From Roridomyces roridus (taxonomy: Eukaryota; Basidiomycota; Agaricomycetes; Agaricales; Mycenaceae), in the NCBI GenBank assembly GCA_029378245.1, contig JARKIF010000002.1, forward strand, positions 2,790,001 through 2,854,000: a stretch of 64,000 nucleotides of DNA, in the 5' to 3' direction. A program made the position numbers and the translations under genes. Under the pieces are notes generated by a model that was not told where the DNA came from, ran no database searches, and worked only from the letters and a program-made list of their open reading frames with translations. This document shows positions 1 through 10,415 of the stretch, piece after piece. Numbering within the stretch: the stretch's first letter is position 1; every line of letters begins with the position of its first letter.

Positions 1-3000
1 ATCTCCTGGTTCATCCGTTCCGTCTGCCCGTCGGTTATCGGATGGTGTGCCGTACTCGGGTTCATTTCGATCCCCAGGATCTTATTGAGCTCCCGCATAA
101 AGCCTCCTACATATCTCGGATCCCGATCCGAGATGATCTTTCGAGGTACCCCGTGATATCTAATCACACGGTCGCGTGTCAAACGCGCAACTCCTTCAGC
201 CGTGATTTCCATGGTTGTGGGCTCCACGTGAATCATTTTGCTGAAGGTGTCCACCCAGACTTGAATCGCGTTGTGACCGTTGCTAATCGGCAGCGGCCCG
301 ATCAAGTCCATCGAAATGATCTGCCAGGGACCTTCCGCAATCTTGTGCGGGTTCAGCTTGCCCTGCTTGTGCCGAAGAACTCGTGACCTCTGACACGCTT
401 CGCACGACTTTACATACTCGGAAACATTGTTGCCGAGCTTCGGCCACCAGTAGTTTCGTTCAACGAGCTCCTGGGTCCGGTTCCCTCCGGGATGTCCCAC
501 GATCGCCGGATCGTGATGGAGTCCAATAATTTTATTTCTAAGTTCCGTGTTATGCGGAACATAAATAAGGCCATTGTAATAGACAATGCCATCCTCCTCC
601 TCCCATCTAGGGAGCTTTTTCAGTAAGGCAGACCTCACGCTGCCGTCCCGTTTGCGTTCCGCTCGGATCTCTTCCAGGAGATCCTTCTCGACGCCTTCGA
701 GCGTGATTTCCTGCGCTCGGAAATATTCGGGCTTAAGCAGGACAACTTCCTGATTGTCCTCCTTCCCCTGGTCATGATCCGCCCTGCGGGATAACAAATC
801 GGCCTTCTTATTCAAAGCTCCGGGCCGGTGCCGTAACGAGAAGTCGTACTGCGACAACTCGATGATCCATCGTGCCTGCCGACGATTGATTTTCTGCGGC
901 TTTTTGAAGTATTGGAGGTTCTTGTGATCCGTCAGAACCTCGAACGTGTGCCTTGCACCGAGTAGGAATTGCCTCCACTCATCAAGAGCAAGCATGATTG
1001 CGAGCATCTCCTTGTCATAGATCTCGTAATTCCTCTCGGTGTCACTCATGCCGTGAGACATGAAAGCGACAGGCCTCCATACTCCTTCTTGGAGTTGGCT
1101 GAGCACTGCTCCAACCGCTCCGTCTGATGCATCGGCCTCAAGCCGATATTCCCCATCATCCGTTGGCAATGCCAAGATGACATCCTCCGCGATCCGTTCC
1201 TTCAACTTGTTGATCGCCTTCTCTTGCTCCGGTCCCCAGGACCACGCAACCTTCCCCGTCAGCTTAGTGAGGGGCCTGGCAATGTCGGCAAAGCCGCGGA
1301 CAAATCGCCGATAAAAGTTAACAAAGCCGAGGAACGCCTGCACTTGCTTGACGTTCTTTGGCATTGGCCACTCCATGATCCCTTTGATTTTCACCGGGTC
1401 CATCCGCATGGAGTTGTGGGAAATAATCACCCCGAGATATTCGATCTCCGTCTTCTCGAATTCACACTTCTCGGGTTTCAAGAATAATTTATTCTTTTCT
1501 AACGTCTCCAGGACGCGTGAAACAATCCTTCTATGCTCCTCCAGGGAGTCTGTGTAAATTAAGATGTCGTCTAGGTATACAATCACATGGCCCTCGTTGA
1601 TGAGATCCCGAAGAATGTCGTTCATCATGGTTTGGAACGTGGCCGGTGAATTTGTCAACCCAAAGAACATCACAAGTGGCTCGAACAATCCCCGATTGGT
1701 CCGAAAAGCCGCTTTCCACTCGTCTCCCTCCTTGATCCGTACATTGTTGTAACCCCAACGTATGTCAAGCTTGGAGAAGAATCTAGCTCCTCGGAGTTTG
1801 TTGACCAGCTCCGAGATCAGAGGCAACGGGTACTTGTTCTTCACCGTCATCTCATTGAGCTTCCGGTAATCCTGTACCGGTCGAAGGGACCCGTCCTTCT
1901 TTTTAATAAAAAAGAATGCCGAAGCCATCGGCGACTTGGATGGTCTGATCCGTCCACTCTTGAGATTCTCTTCAAGAAACTCGTTCAGCTTTTCTTGCTC
2001 GCCTAACGAGAGTGGATAGATCTTGCAATCGACAGCCTTTGATCCGGGCTTTAATTCGATCGCATGATCCCAAGGCCGCTTTTCCGGCAATGAGTCAAAG
2101 GACTCTTTTGCGAAAACTTTGACGTACTCCCGGTATTGCTCCGGGATCTTGTCTTCCGTCAATTTTTCCTTTTCTGCCGAAGCCTGTTCGGCCATCTGCT
2201 GTGCCTGCGTCGCCTTGCTTCGCAGCTCCACAACAGGCGCGAAATCGACCAATAGGATCGATTCGCCTTCTTCCACCGCTTCCTCCCGTGTGACACCTTT
2301 TCCGGATTCCAGTCCGGTCATGCCACATTCTGCCGGACATCGGCTGAACTTCATCGTCTGGTCCCGCCAGTTGATCTCTGGGTTGTGTTTAAACAACCAA
2401 TCGTACCCAATAAACACACGTGCTTTGCCTAAGCCCGTGATCAGGAACTTTTGTCTTTCGACATGCGGGCCGATAGACATGATCATCTCTACGTAATGAG
2501 TGATCTTGCCTTTGGTGTTCTCGGTCCCGTCGGCATTCCTGGCCACAATCGGCATGTCGAGTTTTTTGAGCTCGAAGCCTTCGGCCTTGGCATAGTCCCT
2601 GTCCATGCATGTGGTGGTACACCCGTTGTCCAGCAACGCACGAATGGAACGTGTTTTCCCCGTGTCCAGTGCTTCCAGCTGGACTGCCACCAGCATCTCG
2701 TGGTGGACACGTTGCCGTTGGAACTCACGCAGCTCCTGAGCTAAGCGTTGTTCCGTCTCTCCCATAGCACGGCGTGCTAGCCATTGTGCGGCCTCTTTCT
2801 TCCTGAGACCGAACGGCACCCGTGTATGCTTAGGCGCTACCTCCTCTTTCGAGGATTGAGCCTCCGCGGCATCGCCGCCCTTTTTCTTCTCACTATTTTT
2901 ATCACTGGTTTGGGTTCCAGGGGCCTTTTTAAAAGCGCTCCAGCGCTTGTTTTCTTCATCCATGCGACGATTCTTTAAATTACGTTTCCGGTTCTCATTC

Positions 3001-3212
3001 TGCAAGATACGTATTTTTTTTGGCTTTTCTACTTCGCCTACAAGAAATTCTTGTATACTACGTTGTAGGCTAGTTTTTTCTACATAATTTACAGGTACGC
3101 TATTTTGCACATTGTTCGTGCTGTCCGTTACCGCCTCTAGCGGCGTATACTGTCCATGGATAATAGATACGGGAGGGCACACCGGTTCGGCCTTGACCGG
3201 GCGCCCTAACAA
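1..3212 (-). CDS. Ty3/Gypsy retrotransposon pol polyprotein (partial, runs off left edge)
   Basis: One minus-strand reading frame stays open from 3212 to the window edge. Domains in order: a lysine-rich linker; an aspartic protease with LLDNGCTT near 2610-2630; reverse transcriptase with YLDD at 1566-1577; RNase H with the DAS motif of the RNase H_2 type; then integrase with its HHCC zinc finger (HH..GH..CEAC) near 400-520 and the first catalytic Asp residues (MDLIGPL, ISDRDPRYVG). The remaining integrase lies outside the window. The frame is -1 relative to gag, so it is expected to be made by frameshifting. No stop codon was met, so this copy may be recent. The protease has DNG where DSG or DTG is usual. 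Confidence 0.93.
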   Translation of the reverse strand, partial: MLGRPVKAEPVCPPVSIIHGQYTPLEAVTDSTNNVQNSVPVNYVEKTSLQRSIQEFLVGEVEKPKKIRILQNENRKRNLKNRRMDEENKRWSAFKKAPGTQTSDKNSEKKKGGDAAEAQSSKEEVAPKHTRVPFGLRKKEAAQWLARRAMGETEQRLAQELREFQRQRVHHEMLVAVQLEALDTGKTRSIRALLDNGCTTTCMDRDYAKAEGFELKKLDMPIVARNADGTENTKGKITHYVEMIMSIGPHVERQKFLITGLGKARVFIGYDWLFKHNPEINWRDQTMKFSRCPAECGMTGLESGKGVTREEAVEEGESILLVDFAPVVELRSKATQAQQMAEQASAEKEKLTEDKIPEQYREYVKVFAKESFDSLPEKRPWDHAIELKPGSKAVDCKIYPLSLGEQEKLNEFLEENLKSGRIRPSKSPMASAFFFIKKKDGSLRPVQDYRKLNEMTVKNKYPLPLISELVNKLRGARFFSKLDIRWGYNNVRIKEGDEWKAAFRTNRGLFEPLVMFFGLTNSPATFQTMMNDILRDLINEGHVIVYLDDILIYTDSLEEHRRIVSRVLETLEKNKLFLKPEKCEFEKTEIEYLGVIISHNSMRMDPVKIKGIMEWPMPKNVKQVQAFLGFVNFYRRFVRGFADIARPLTKLTGKVAWSWGPEQEKAINKLKERIAEDVILALPTDDGEYRLEADASDGAVGAVLSQLQEGVWRPVAFMSHGMSDTERNYEIYDKEMLAIMLALDEWRQFLLGARHTFEVLTDHKNLQYFKKPQKINRRQARWIIELSQYDFSLRHRPGALNKKADLLSRRADHDQGKEDNQEVVLLKPEYFRAQEITLEGVEKDLLEEIRAERKRDGSVRSALLKKLPRWEEEDGIVYYNGLIYVPHNTELRNKIIGLHHDPAIVGHPGGNRTQELVERNYWWPKLGNNVSEYVKSCEACQRSRVLRHKQGKLNPHKIAEGPWQIISMDLIGPLPISNGHNAIQVWVDTFSKMIHVEPTTMEITAEGVARLTRDRVIRYHGVPRKIISDRDPRYVGGFMRELNKILGIEMNPSTAHHPITDGQTERMNQE

Positions 3213-3218
3213 AAACCC
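3175..3218 (-). promoter_or_regulatory. Programmed -1 ribosomal frameshift signal between gag and pol
   Basis: On the minus strand the heptamer GGGTTTT (3218-3212) lies in the gag frame as G GGT TTT, the canonical X XXY YYZ pattern, two codons before the gag TAG stop (3208-3206). After a 5-nt spacer a stem-loop can form: GGGC (3206-3203) pairs with GCCC (3178-3175), and inside it CCGGT (3200-3196) pairs with ACCGG (3186-3182) around a 9-nt loop. Slipping back one base enters the open pol frame exactly. Heptamer, spacer and pairing are seen directly; activity is inferred. Confidence 0.8.
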
Positions 3219-4372
3219 TTCTCGCGGAGTATGCTCGCGAGAGCCTGCAGGTCCTCCTGCGTGTAGTCCTCGGTCTTGATCGACCGGATATTAAACTTCT
3301 TTTTGGGAGGCTCCGGGCACTCCCGCTTCATGTGGCCCTCCTTGCCACAATTATAACACTTGAATGCGGCCTGCCGCGTTCGATCCACATCCATCGGCGC
3401 TGGGTTTCCGGGAGTGACCCGGGTCGCCAAATGGGGGGCCGTCCCCTGGGGTCGAGGCGGCGGCACCAGTGTCGTGGCCTTGGGGAATTTGGGCGGCGGC
3501 TGCTGCTGCGCCGGCGTCCAAAACATTCCACCTCCCGCTCCCCAGCGAGAGTTGATGAGCTTCCCGCGCTCAATGATGCCGTTGATGGTCATCAACCGGC
3601 TTTTCAATCCGGGGTAGGTTCCCGGGATCTCGACGCCTCCAGCATACAGCTGTTTGCGTACCTGGTCCGAGACCAGGATTTCCAATGCTTGACACAGGAA
3701 TGTGTCATGCAGCACGTTTCCGGGCGTGTAGCCTGCCTGCTCCGCGTTCAACTCGAACGACTGGAGGAAGTCGGCCAGGGTGGACGTTCCCTGCCGAGTG
3801 TTCATCAGGCGCAATAGCGCCGTCTCCTTGACGTTCTGATCCGCAAACGTCGACTCCAACTCCGTCAAGAACTCTGCGAAGGAGGGACGGGGTTGATCAA
3901 GGCGAAAATGCTTCGCCTTCCAGTTGCGTGACCAGTTCGAGGCCGGGCATGCAGTACTCTTCTCGTCGCCCAGCAACGAGAGCACGAAAAAGATACGTCG
4001 GTGATCCGTACCAAAGTCGTGTTCGTAGGCCATGAGGTAAGTCATGACACTATCGATCCAAGTTTCCCACTTGGATTTGTCATTGCCGTCAAACGGCGGG
4101 GGAAGCCGGGCCAGCGTCATCCTTGCTGGTGCCGGGCGTGGGGGGAGGGCCTGAAGTAACTCAGTCAGGCCAGGCTGGGCGGGGGGTTGTGAGTCGGGTC
4201 GTGTGGGAAGGGGGCGAGGGGGAGAACGGGTAGGAGGGCGGGAGGGGTAGATTTGTTGGGGAGGGTACGAGTAACCAGCCTGAGGCTGGTCATAGGGGAT
4301 GGGGCTGCCGTGATGGGACATGGCAGGGGCGGCGGTATGGAAGGTGTGGTGGGTGGTGGCGGAAGCGGCCAA
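3206..4372 (-). CDS. Ty3/Gypsy retrotransposon Gag
   Basis: A 388-residue capsid/nucleocapsid protein. The first ~85 residues are rich in Pro, Ser and Gln. A retrotransposon gag core follows (KWETWIDSVMTYL, then the FAEFLTELESTF region). Near the C-terminus is one CCHC zinc knuckle, CYNCGKEGHMKREC, which binds element RNA. The frame ends with TAG at 3206 just after a slippery heptamer, and pol continues in the -1 frame. Gag would coat element RNA in cytoplasmic particles. The frame is intact. Confidence 0.93.
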   Translation of the reverse strand: MAASATTHHTFHTAAPAMSHHGSPIPYDQPQAGYSYPPQQIYPSRPPTRSPPRPLPTRPDSQPPAQPGLTELLQALPPRPAPARMTLARLPPPFDGNDKSKWETWIDSVMTYLMAYEHDFGTDHRRIFFVLSLLGDEKSTACPASNWSRNWKAKHFRLDQPRPSFAEFLTELESTFADQNVKETALLRLMNTRQGTSTLADFLQSFELNAEQAGYTPGNVLHDTFLCQALEILVSDQVRKQLYAGGVEIPGTYPGLKSRLMTINGIIERGKLINSRWGAGGGMFWTPAQQQPPPKFPKATTLVPPPRPQGTAPHLATRVTPGNPAPMDVDRTRQAAFKCYNCGKEGHMKRECPEPPKKKFNIRSIKTEDYTQEDLQALASILREKGFC

Positions 4373-5213
4373 GAGTTGGTCCGCTACGGAACGGGCTTCA
4401 CGGCTAGAGGTGCCGGAAGAGGAGGATGATGGTGCGCGAAACGCCGTCGCGGCTTGGGTAGGAGCGGCACGAAGCCGGTGGTGGGTTTCTCGGTCGGAAC
4501 GCTTGCCGATAGAACAGACCCGGGCCTTCTACGACTCTCCCGGTATCTGCGCGAGGGTACTCTCCGAAGATTGCCACCCAAACGCCAACGTCTGCTATTG
4601 TGCGGGGACGGACTCAACGTTTCCCGTAGCACAGCGACTGTCTATCAAAATAGTTCGAAGATTGGCGCTTGTTTAACGTCGCGATTCAACGACGTGACGC
4701 TTGAGGTATGAGTGGATCTTCAATTACGAGAATCCAAGTAGTGGGGGAGGGACGCCGAGGCGTATGGAAAGGATATGTCGGGGGGAGGTATGAGCGGTAT
4801 GAGGGTAGACTTTTATTATGTCACGACAAGACTTGTTTCACGCGTCCAACAGCGGTAAGATGCTGTGGATTGGGTAGTGCGCTACTAAAGCTCGTAAAAT
4901 GAACTGAATAAAAGTCTAGGAGAGGGTACAGAATACGACGACTAGCTACTGCTTTTATACTATGAGGAATAGATCTACGATGCTACACTAATTGTCCTGG
5001 CTTCCGACATGCACTATTGTTCTGCATCTTTGTCGTTTCCTATTGTCATGTCTACACCGTGTTCTTCATAGAAGCCTGTCATGATCTGACAGTTCACTGA
5101 TCGAAAACTTCATCCCTCATCCACGCTGTCGTGCATAAATATGAAACTTATCCCACGTCTTTAAATAATGTCTTCCTCGGCTTCTTCTTCAATCCGATCG
5201 AGACAGGGTTCCC
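4373..5213 (-). other. Region upstream of gag: element 5' leader and probable LTR, boundaries not resolved
   Basis: For a minus-strand Ty3/Gypsy element the primer-binding site and 5' LTR should lie to the right of gag. I could not place a primer-binding site or TG...CA ends with confidence, and the partner LTR is outside the window. Short open frames here look incidental. Confidence 0.4.
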
Positions 5214-5776
5214 ATGACTTTAACGCTGTGCGGCGCCAATGTATATCGGGTTTGTTTGGCGTTGTCACGTGCGCAAATAGGTCAGCGCGTGACAGCCTCA
5301 CCCTGGTGGTTAGTGCTCTCACCCTCCCTGATGTTGCGTGGACCCGTGGATCTACTGTACTATTTCAACCGTAAGTTCAGTCACACGTCACAGCCAACCT
5401 TTTTTGATGTGTGCAAAAATCGCCATAATTCAAAAGAAAATTTTTCGGCCTTCTCGGTCGAAAAATTACATAATTTTGATGAACTTACGGTTGAAATAGT
5501 ACAGTACAGGCACTCCTCAATCCGGCAAGACTATTTCGTACCAATGCGGATGCACAAGAATTTCGCGGGGTGGTGAAGCAATTGCTTGCTTTGGATATTG
5601 CCAGTCCCAAACCTTTCTTTGACTGCGACGAATCTCAACGTATACATCAGACGGTCCTTCTCGGGACTGACTTCCAAGACAAGAAATTCTGCTCATACCA
5701 GCTGAGCGTGGACGGGTGGAATCTCAATCAACTGTTGGTATCGACGGATAAAGAATCGCTAGACATAGTATGGTAA
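5214..5776 (+). pseudogene. Coding fragment disrupted by a MITE
   Basis: The frame read from 5214 stays open up to the MITE at 5355. The frame ending in TAG at 5774-5776 (ending ESLDIVW) starts just after it. Dropping the MITE and one TA copy (5355-5506, 152 nt) joins the two sides in the same frame with no stop, giving about 137 codons of continuous sequence. Because 152 is not a multiple of three, the insertion is a frameshift. I do not recognise the protein. No start codon or splice sites were assigned, so it may be one exon of a longer dead gene. Confidence 0.55.
5355..5504. mobile_element. 150-bp MITE, CTGTAC ends, TA target duplication
   Basis: Perfect 25-bp terminal inverted repeats (5355-5379 and 5480-5504) begin CTGTACTATTTCAACCG. 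The element is flanked by TA on both sides (5353-5354 and 5505-5506), the target duplication typical of Tc1/mariner-type transposons. The AT-rich interior has its own near-palindrome around 5440-5466 (TTTTTCGGCC...GGTCGAAAAA). There is no coding capacity, so it would be moved in trans. The element at 40258-40501 has the same six-base ends and TA flanks. Confidence 0.85.
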
Positions 5777-5952
5777 CCATTATTATACTCATCTCAGGAC
5801 CATGGAAAGTAGAAACTAGATCCACTCGCACCTGTAACTGCTCTGTATACTGTGGTACCCGGAAACAAGAATTTACCTAAAGATGACTCGTACCCGTGCC
5901 GTGCTTCCTTCGTACCCCTTCCTTAGTTCCTCGCCTCACACTCGTCGTACCG

Positions 5953-8900
5953 ATGGGCATTGAGGGCCTCTGGGCCTACGCAGAGTCCTTCGGTCTGCTC
6001 CGAGTTCCTCTGGGTCGACATCTTGCACTCGACTTTTCGCGTCCTCTGGCAATTTGCGGTGGCAATCGCAAGGGTGCGGAGGATTGCGTCCTGCGCCTTG
6101 TCGCTCGCTTGGTCAAGGAGCAGCCACAGATAAGAGTAGTGGTCGTCTTCGAGGCCAAAAGACCGCCCTGCAAGTGGGGTCGCCGCAAAGATGATCGCAC
6201 TACGGAGGAGCATCTTGCGTCGCAGAAGCGAACGCAACTCTTGAACAGCGCCAGTGCAGCACGCTTGGAAGGCGAATCACCCAACATCTGGTCGTACTTT
6301 GCCTCGGGCGAAACAGATGATTTCCTCACAGACGGGCCAGCCTGGACCAGATCCTTGCCGGGTTCTCCTACTCCCCCATACATACCAATCGCATATGATG
6401 CGGATCTCCTGGTCCGAGCCGGCTGTCCACAGGCAGAGCTAGTGAACCCACTGCGTTGGACCTACCTGTCCATGCCTTGGATCACGCAGATCATTGCCGC
6501 AGAGCACCAACCCAATCGACTAAGCACGCTGACAAGAAAAATCACCACGAAAGACGTTTTCCACGGTATTGCAGGCCTCGCCCGCATCGCCCCATGCGAC
6601 ACCAACCCCAACACGTCTTGCTTCGGAGCGGTGGCGGGACCAAGCAAACGCAAGTGTGAGTGATTATTATGGCGATTGACAAGAGCGGGCATCCTAAGCG
6701 TATACCAGGGACGGGAGAGAATGTTGCCGCGGCTGCCCTAAAATACGAGCCAGATGTCGTCGGCTCCTACAAGACAAGTGTGATGAAGGAGTGGGGGCCG
6801 AGGATCGTAAAGTCGGGGGGAGAGCATGCTCTGGCAGGGGCCGATTACTTCTTCCACCGCGTCGAGCATATTTTGTTCGAGGCGCATACAACCCTTTGGT
6901 TGATCTTCGGTGACAAGGAACTGTTATACATTCTCACCCGGGCATTCCTGCGTTTCGTCCAGCTTCTGAGCGATGGCTACTGGGATGGCGAGCCCGATTC
7001 AGAGGAGATCCGTGTCACACTCAACGAGGCGATACAGGAGCAGTTAAAGACGCTGCTGCTCCTGCGGGAAGAAGCTATGCGGGAAGCCGAGCTTGACTAT
7101 GAAGCCAACGACGACCTCGACGCTGCTGCGGAGAACATTGCAATCGCAGAGATCGTGGAGTTCTTGATGTTTTGCATCAATGGCCGGCCGAAGGTCCAAC
7201 GACTCGCGTTGCTGGGGTTCCTCCACTCCGATATACTGCTCGAGACTCTCAAGCGGCAATACAAGGGCGATCAGATGGAGGACAAGGCTGAATATCCTGG
7301 CGTCCCACCCAACCTCATCGCTCCGTACAGCTGGCACAAGGACATGCTCCGGGGTGCAAAACGAGAGCTATCAGTGCCGTGGGCGCGAATCAAGGACGTG
7401 GTGCCGCTAACTACCGAGCCCGTTGGCTATTTCAGCCTCGACTTCGACGACAATATTCCTCTGCAAAACATTTTGCGGACTTTTCATGGGTGGAAGCAGG
7501 GACGATCGGGCGCAAAGCGAACTCCCTGGGAATCAATCGCTGTGGACGAGCGCACCATCATGTGGATACCGTCCATCCTCAGTCTTCTTGTGGACCTTGT
7601 TGACAAGAATCCGGAGGAGCAGCAGAAACTCCTTCGTCGATGGTCTGAACTCATTCCAGACGACATTGACGCCCACGATGACCCGTTTCAGCTCCTTGAG
7701 GCTGTCACCCTCCCTCTCAAGCGCACTCTCGAACCAGACGAGATCGCCAGTTTCGATCACGACTGGGACTCGCTACGATTTCATCTCATTCCGATGCAAC
7801 TTTTCCCCAAGTCCACGTCGGCGCTTTTGAAACGACTGGCGGTCCCACAGTCTTGCTCGCGATTTGAGATGCCCTTGCGGGCTATGGAGGTCCAATGGAG
7901 GAGATCCCAATTCAGGACCAAATCATCTGCGTCGTTCCTGCAGTGGTTTGCGGCCAACAATGTTCGTCTCTGTCCAGGAATTGTACCCTCGGAAGGTGCG
8001 AAAATAGGGCAGCTGCTGTTGGAGGAAGGCTCGCTTCCAGGTACTGTTCATTATCCATGGCAATCAACTCGGCGCCACCGGCCGTCGGCAACCGAAATGT
8101 TAGCGCAGATGACATTGCCTGCCTGGAGTGGGGATACGGCAAAGGAAAGGTGAGCTTGAATTTCAGAATACTCTGGTTTGAATTACTCTAATGCTATCAG
8201 GCTCGAGGACGTGTTATCGTACGCGCTCAGTGATGGGGGATCGACGGAACTTGGCCCGTGGCTCCAGGAATTTCTTAAGAAATGTAGACCCGACAACGTT
8301 TCTTCTTTCCGGTGCACCGCAGATAACATTTGGTACCTGGGCGATTCTGGCGATCAGCTGCCCACGTCTGCGTCAACTATCAGGGTGCTGTGCCGCAAGT
8401 TTGTGGGCGAGCTTGGCATTCAATACGGCAACACACAGCTCGGCGAGTCCTTGGACGTCGCCTGGTACTTCCGCCGATCAGAATATCTCCAAAGTTTGCA
8501 GCGCTTAGTCCAACTTGTTGCGCCATGTGCAAACCTCCGCACAACCATCATTAACACGGAGAAAGCTACGTTGAGTCAGTACTCTGACATCCTCAACCAA
8601 AGGCGGCCCATCAATGATAACGACCTCATGACGATGCTTGCTTTTGGTTTCAATACGTGGGCATCTCGCACTCAGGGAGTCTTCTCCTCGTTCCGGAACC
8701 AGCTCCCCACAAGCGGCTCTGCTGCCGCCCTGTGTTTTCTGTTTGTGGTCGACGCAATGGAAATGGAGCGAGGGCACCAGCTAACTCCCTCTCTGAAGGT
8801 GCATCATCGGGCCTTCTTTGCGTGGTTGGGCCGACTCGAGGGCTGCACCATTCACGCTGATTGGCTCCCGTTTCCTCAGCAGCAGAGCCAAGATCCGCGC

Positions 8901-9808
8901 TTCTACAAAAGCCGGTTGATTCATATCGCGTATCTGCTGTTGGCAGCAGCCGTCTGTTATGACCGGAGGATCATGCGCTTTGTCACGGAGGAGACGTTGA
9001 AAGACGAGCAAGCGTTCAGAAGCATCCGACCACGGTTGAAAGACTACCTAGTATTGTTGATCTGGGTAACACATGGCACCGTGGTTGGTCAGATTGACCA
9101 GACGCGCTTGCAGAAACTCGGTCCTGGGTTGAAGACTACTCTCAGTTTTTTGCGCCTCGCTGCATCTGGAACTGATATTCTTTGTGAACTTCAGGCATTT
9201 GTTTGTAGTCTCTGGGCTGCCGAGCCGTACATCCCGCCGCCCGCTGGCGCATCGGCAAATCACTTCTTCCAATGCCTCTCTGATGCGCATGCAATCTTGA
9301 TCAAGGACCAGCGCTTCTCGCAGCCACCGCCCGAGCCACTGTCCTGGCAGCAGCCATTGTCCATTCCTTCTATATCGACGCAAACGCTTGGCTTTGCATC
9401 TCCGATGTTCGAGCGAGTTGCATCCGAGCTCGATCAAGGAAAACCGGTCAATGCGGTGGAGCAGGCCTTTGCCCGGATGCTCAGTTTCCAATTACCAACT
9501 GGAGCGGCTTCGGTTCATGTCCGTGAACTACTGGATGGCTACCTCGAGCAATGGGTGAATGATGCCTTCTGTGGAGACACGGACTCCACGGATCAAAACA
9601 CCCCGACGGATCAAAACCCCGGTCCGGCAAATCCAGGTGCGTTAAGCTTTCGAGTATCGTCCTCTCTCTCATTTGCACCCCAGGGACCGAGGACGAATGG
9701 GTCCGGCGCCTCAGCGAGGTCGGCGTATCAACAGTGGAGGCTGACGGGAATGAAGTAATTATTAACCGGCACACAGACACCGAGCGCAAAGTCAGTGGTA
9801 CCTCATGA
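5953..9808 (+). CDS. XPG/FEN1 N-terminal-like protein, 1234 aa
   Basis: Four exons: 5953-6655, 6709-8149, 8201-9636 and 9684-9808 (introns of 53, 51 and 47 nt; phases fit). The protein starts MGIEGLWAYAE, very like the MGIxGLW start of XPG/FEN1/Asteroid-type nucleases. Further motifs are ALDFSR (~32), VVVVFEAKRPP (~70) and a YDADLLVRAGCP segment near residue 145 that resembles the XPG-I region (DSDxxxFGxP). Several acidic metal-binding residues of active FEN1-family enzymes are not obvious, so activity is uncertain. The remaining ~1000 residues match no domain I recognise. Start chosen at 5953 because the family motif begins there; an in-frame ATG at 5896 is less likely. It could be a divergent PIN-fold RNA regulator rather than a nuclease. 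Confidence 0.75.
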
Positions 9809-10415
9809 GATCTCAAATTTGGCCAGCACTGACAAGGCGCAGTATCCGTATACGTATACTAAGAGGGTGACGGCCAAGGCGCTGCTATTAGGCGAGCCTG
9901 CCTCTGGAAGTCTCACTGCAAGGAGAACATTTGATGTGCGTGCAACCTCCGTGTTATGACCGCGGCTTACCACCTTCGTGTCAGTCGGTGTGGAGGCGGG
10001 TGCTGCGCGTGCGCTGCGATGGGATTGAGGACGCATCCATGTAAGTGGCATGGTCCGTTCTCGCACCTGGCTAAACGAGCGGTTCACAGCGTTCAGATTT
10101 CGAAGAAAGAGTGGAAGGTCCACAGGGATACCGTAGGTTAGACTGCTCGAATGTATTTATGACACTTTTGGCGAGCAAGACAGCGTTACTAGAGGTCAAA
10201 CGGAAGATGAGGGTAAGAGACAAGGACAGGGTCAAAAGCAAATTTGATTACCAAACAAGTTTCTAGCACATTCCACCCGCTTCCTCAGGCTTCAGTTCGT
10301 CGCAAAATATTATGATACAGCTCTATGGTACAGGTACACAGTCCCTACCCCCGGGCCTTCGGGATGGAATACACAATACACAAAGTCGCGAAGTGATACG
10401 GACGCGTCAAAGGGG
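9809..10415. other. Intergenic between convergent XPG-like gene and YJU2
   Basis: About 600 bases between two convergent 3' ends. Only short incidental open frames are visible; no RNA gene or repeat was recognised. Confidence 0.5.

Noticed and set aside
4660..5200. Possible LTR of the Ty3/Gypsy element
   Set aside because: No primer-binding site or TG...CA pair could be fixed, and the partner LTR is outside the window.
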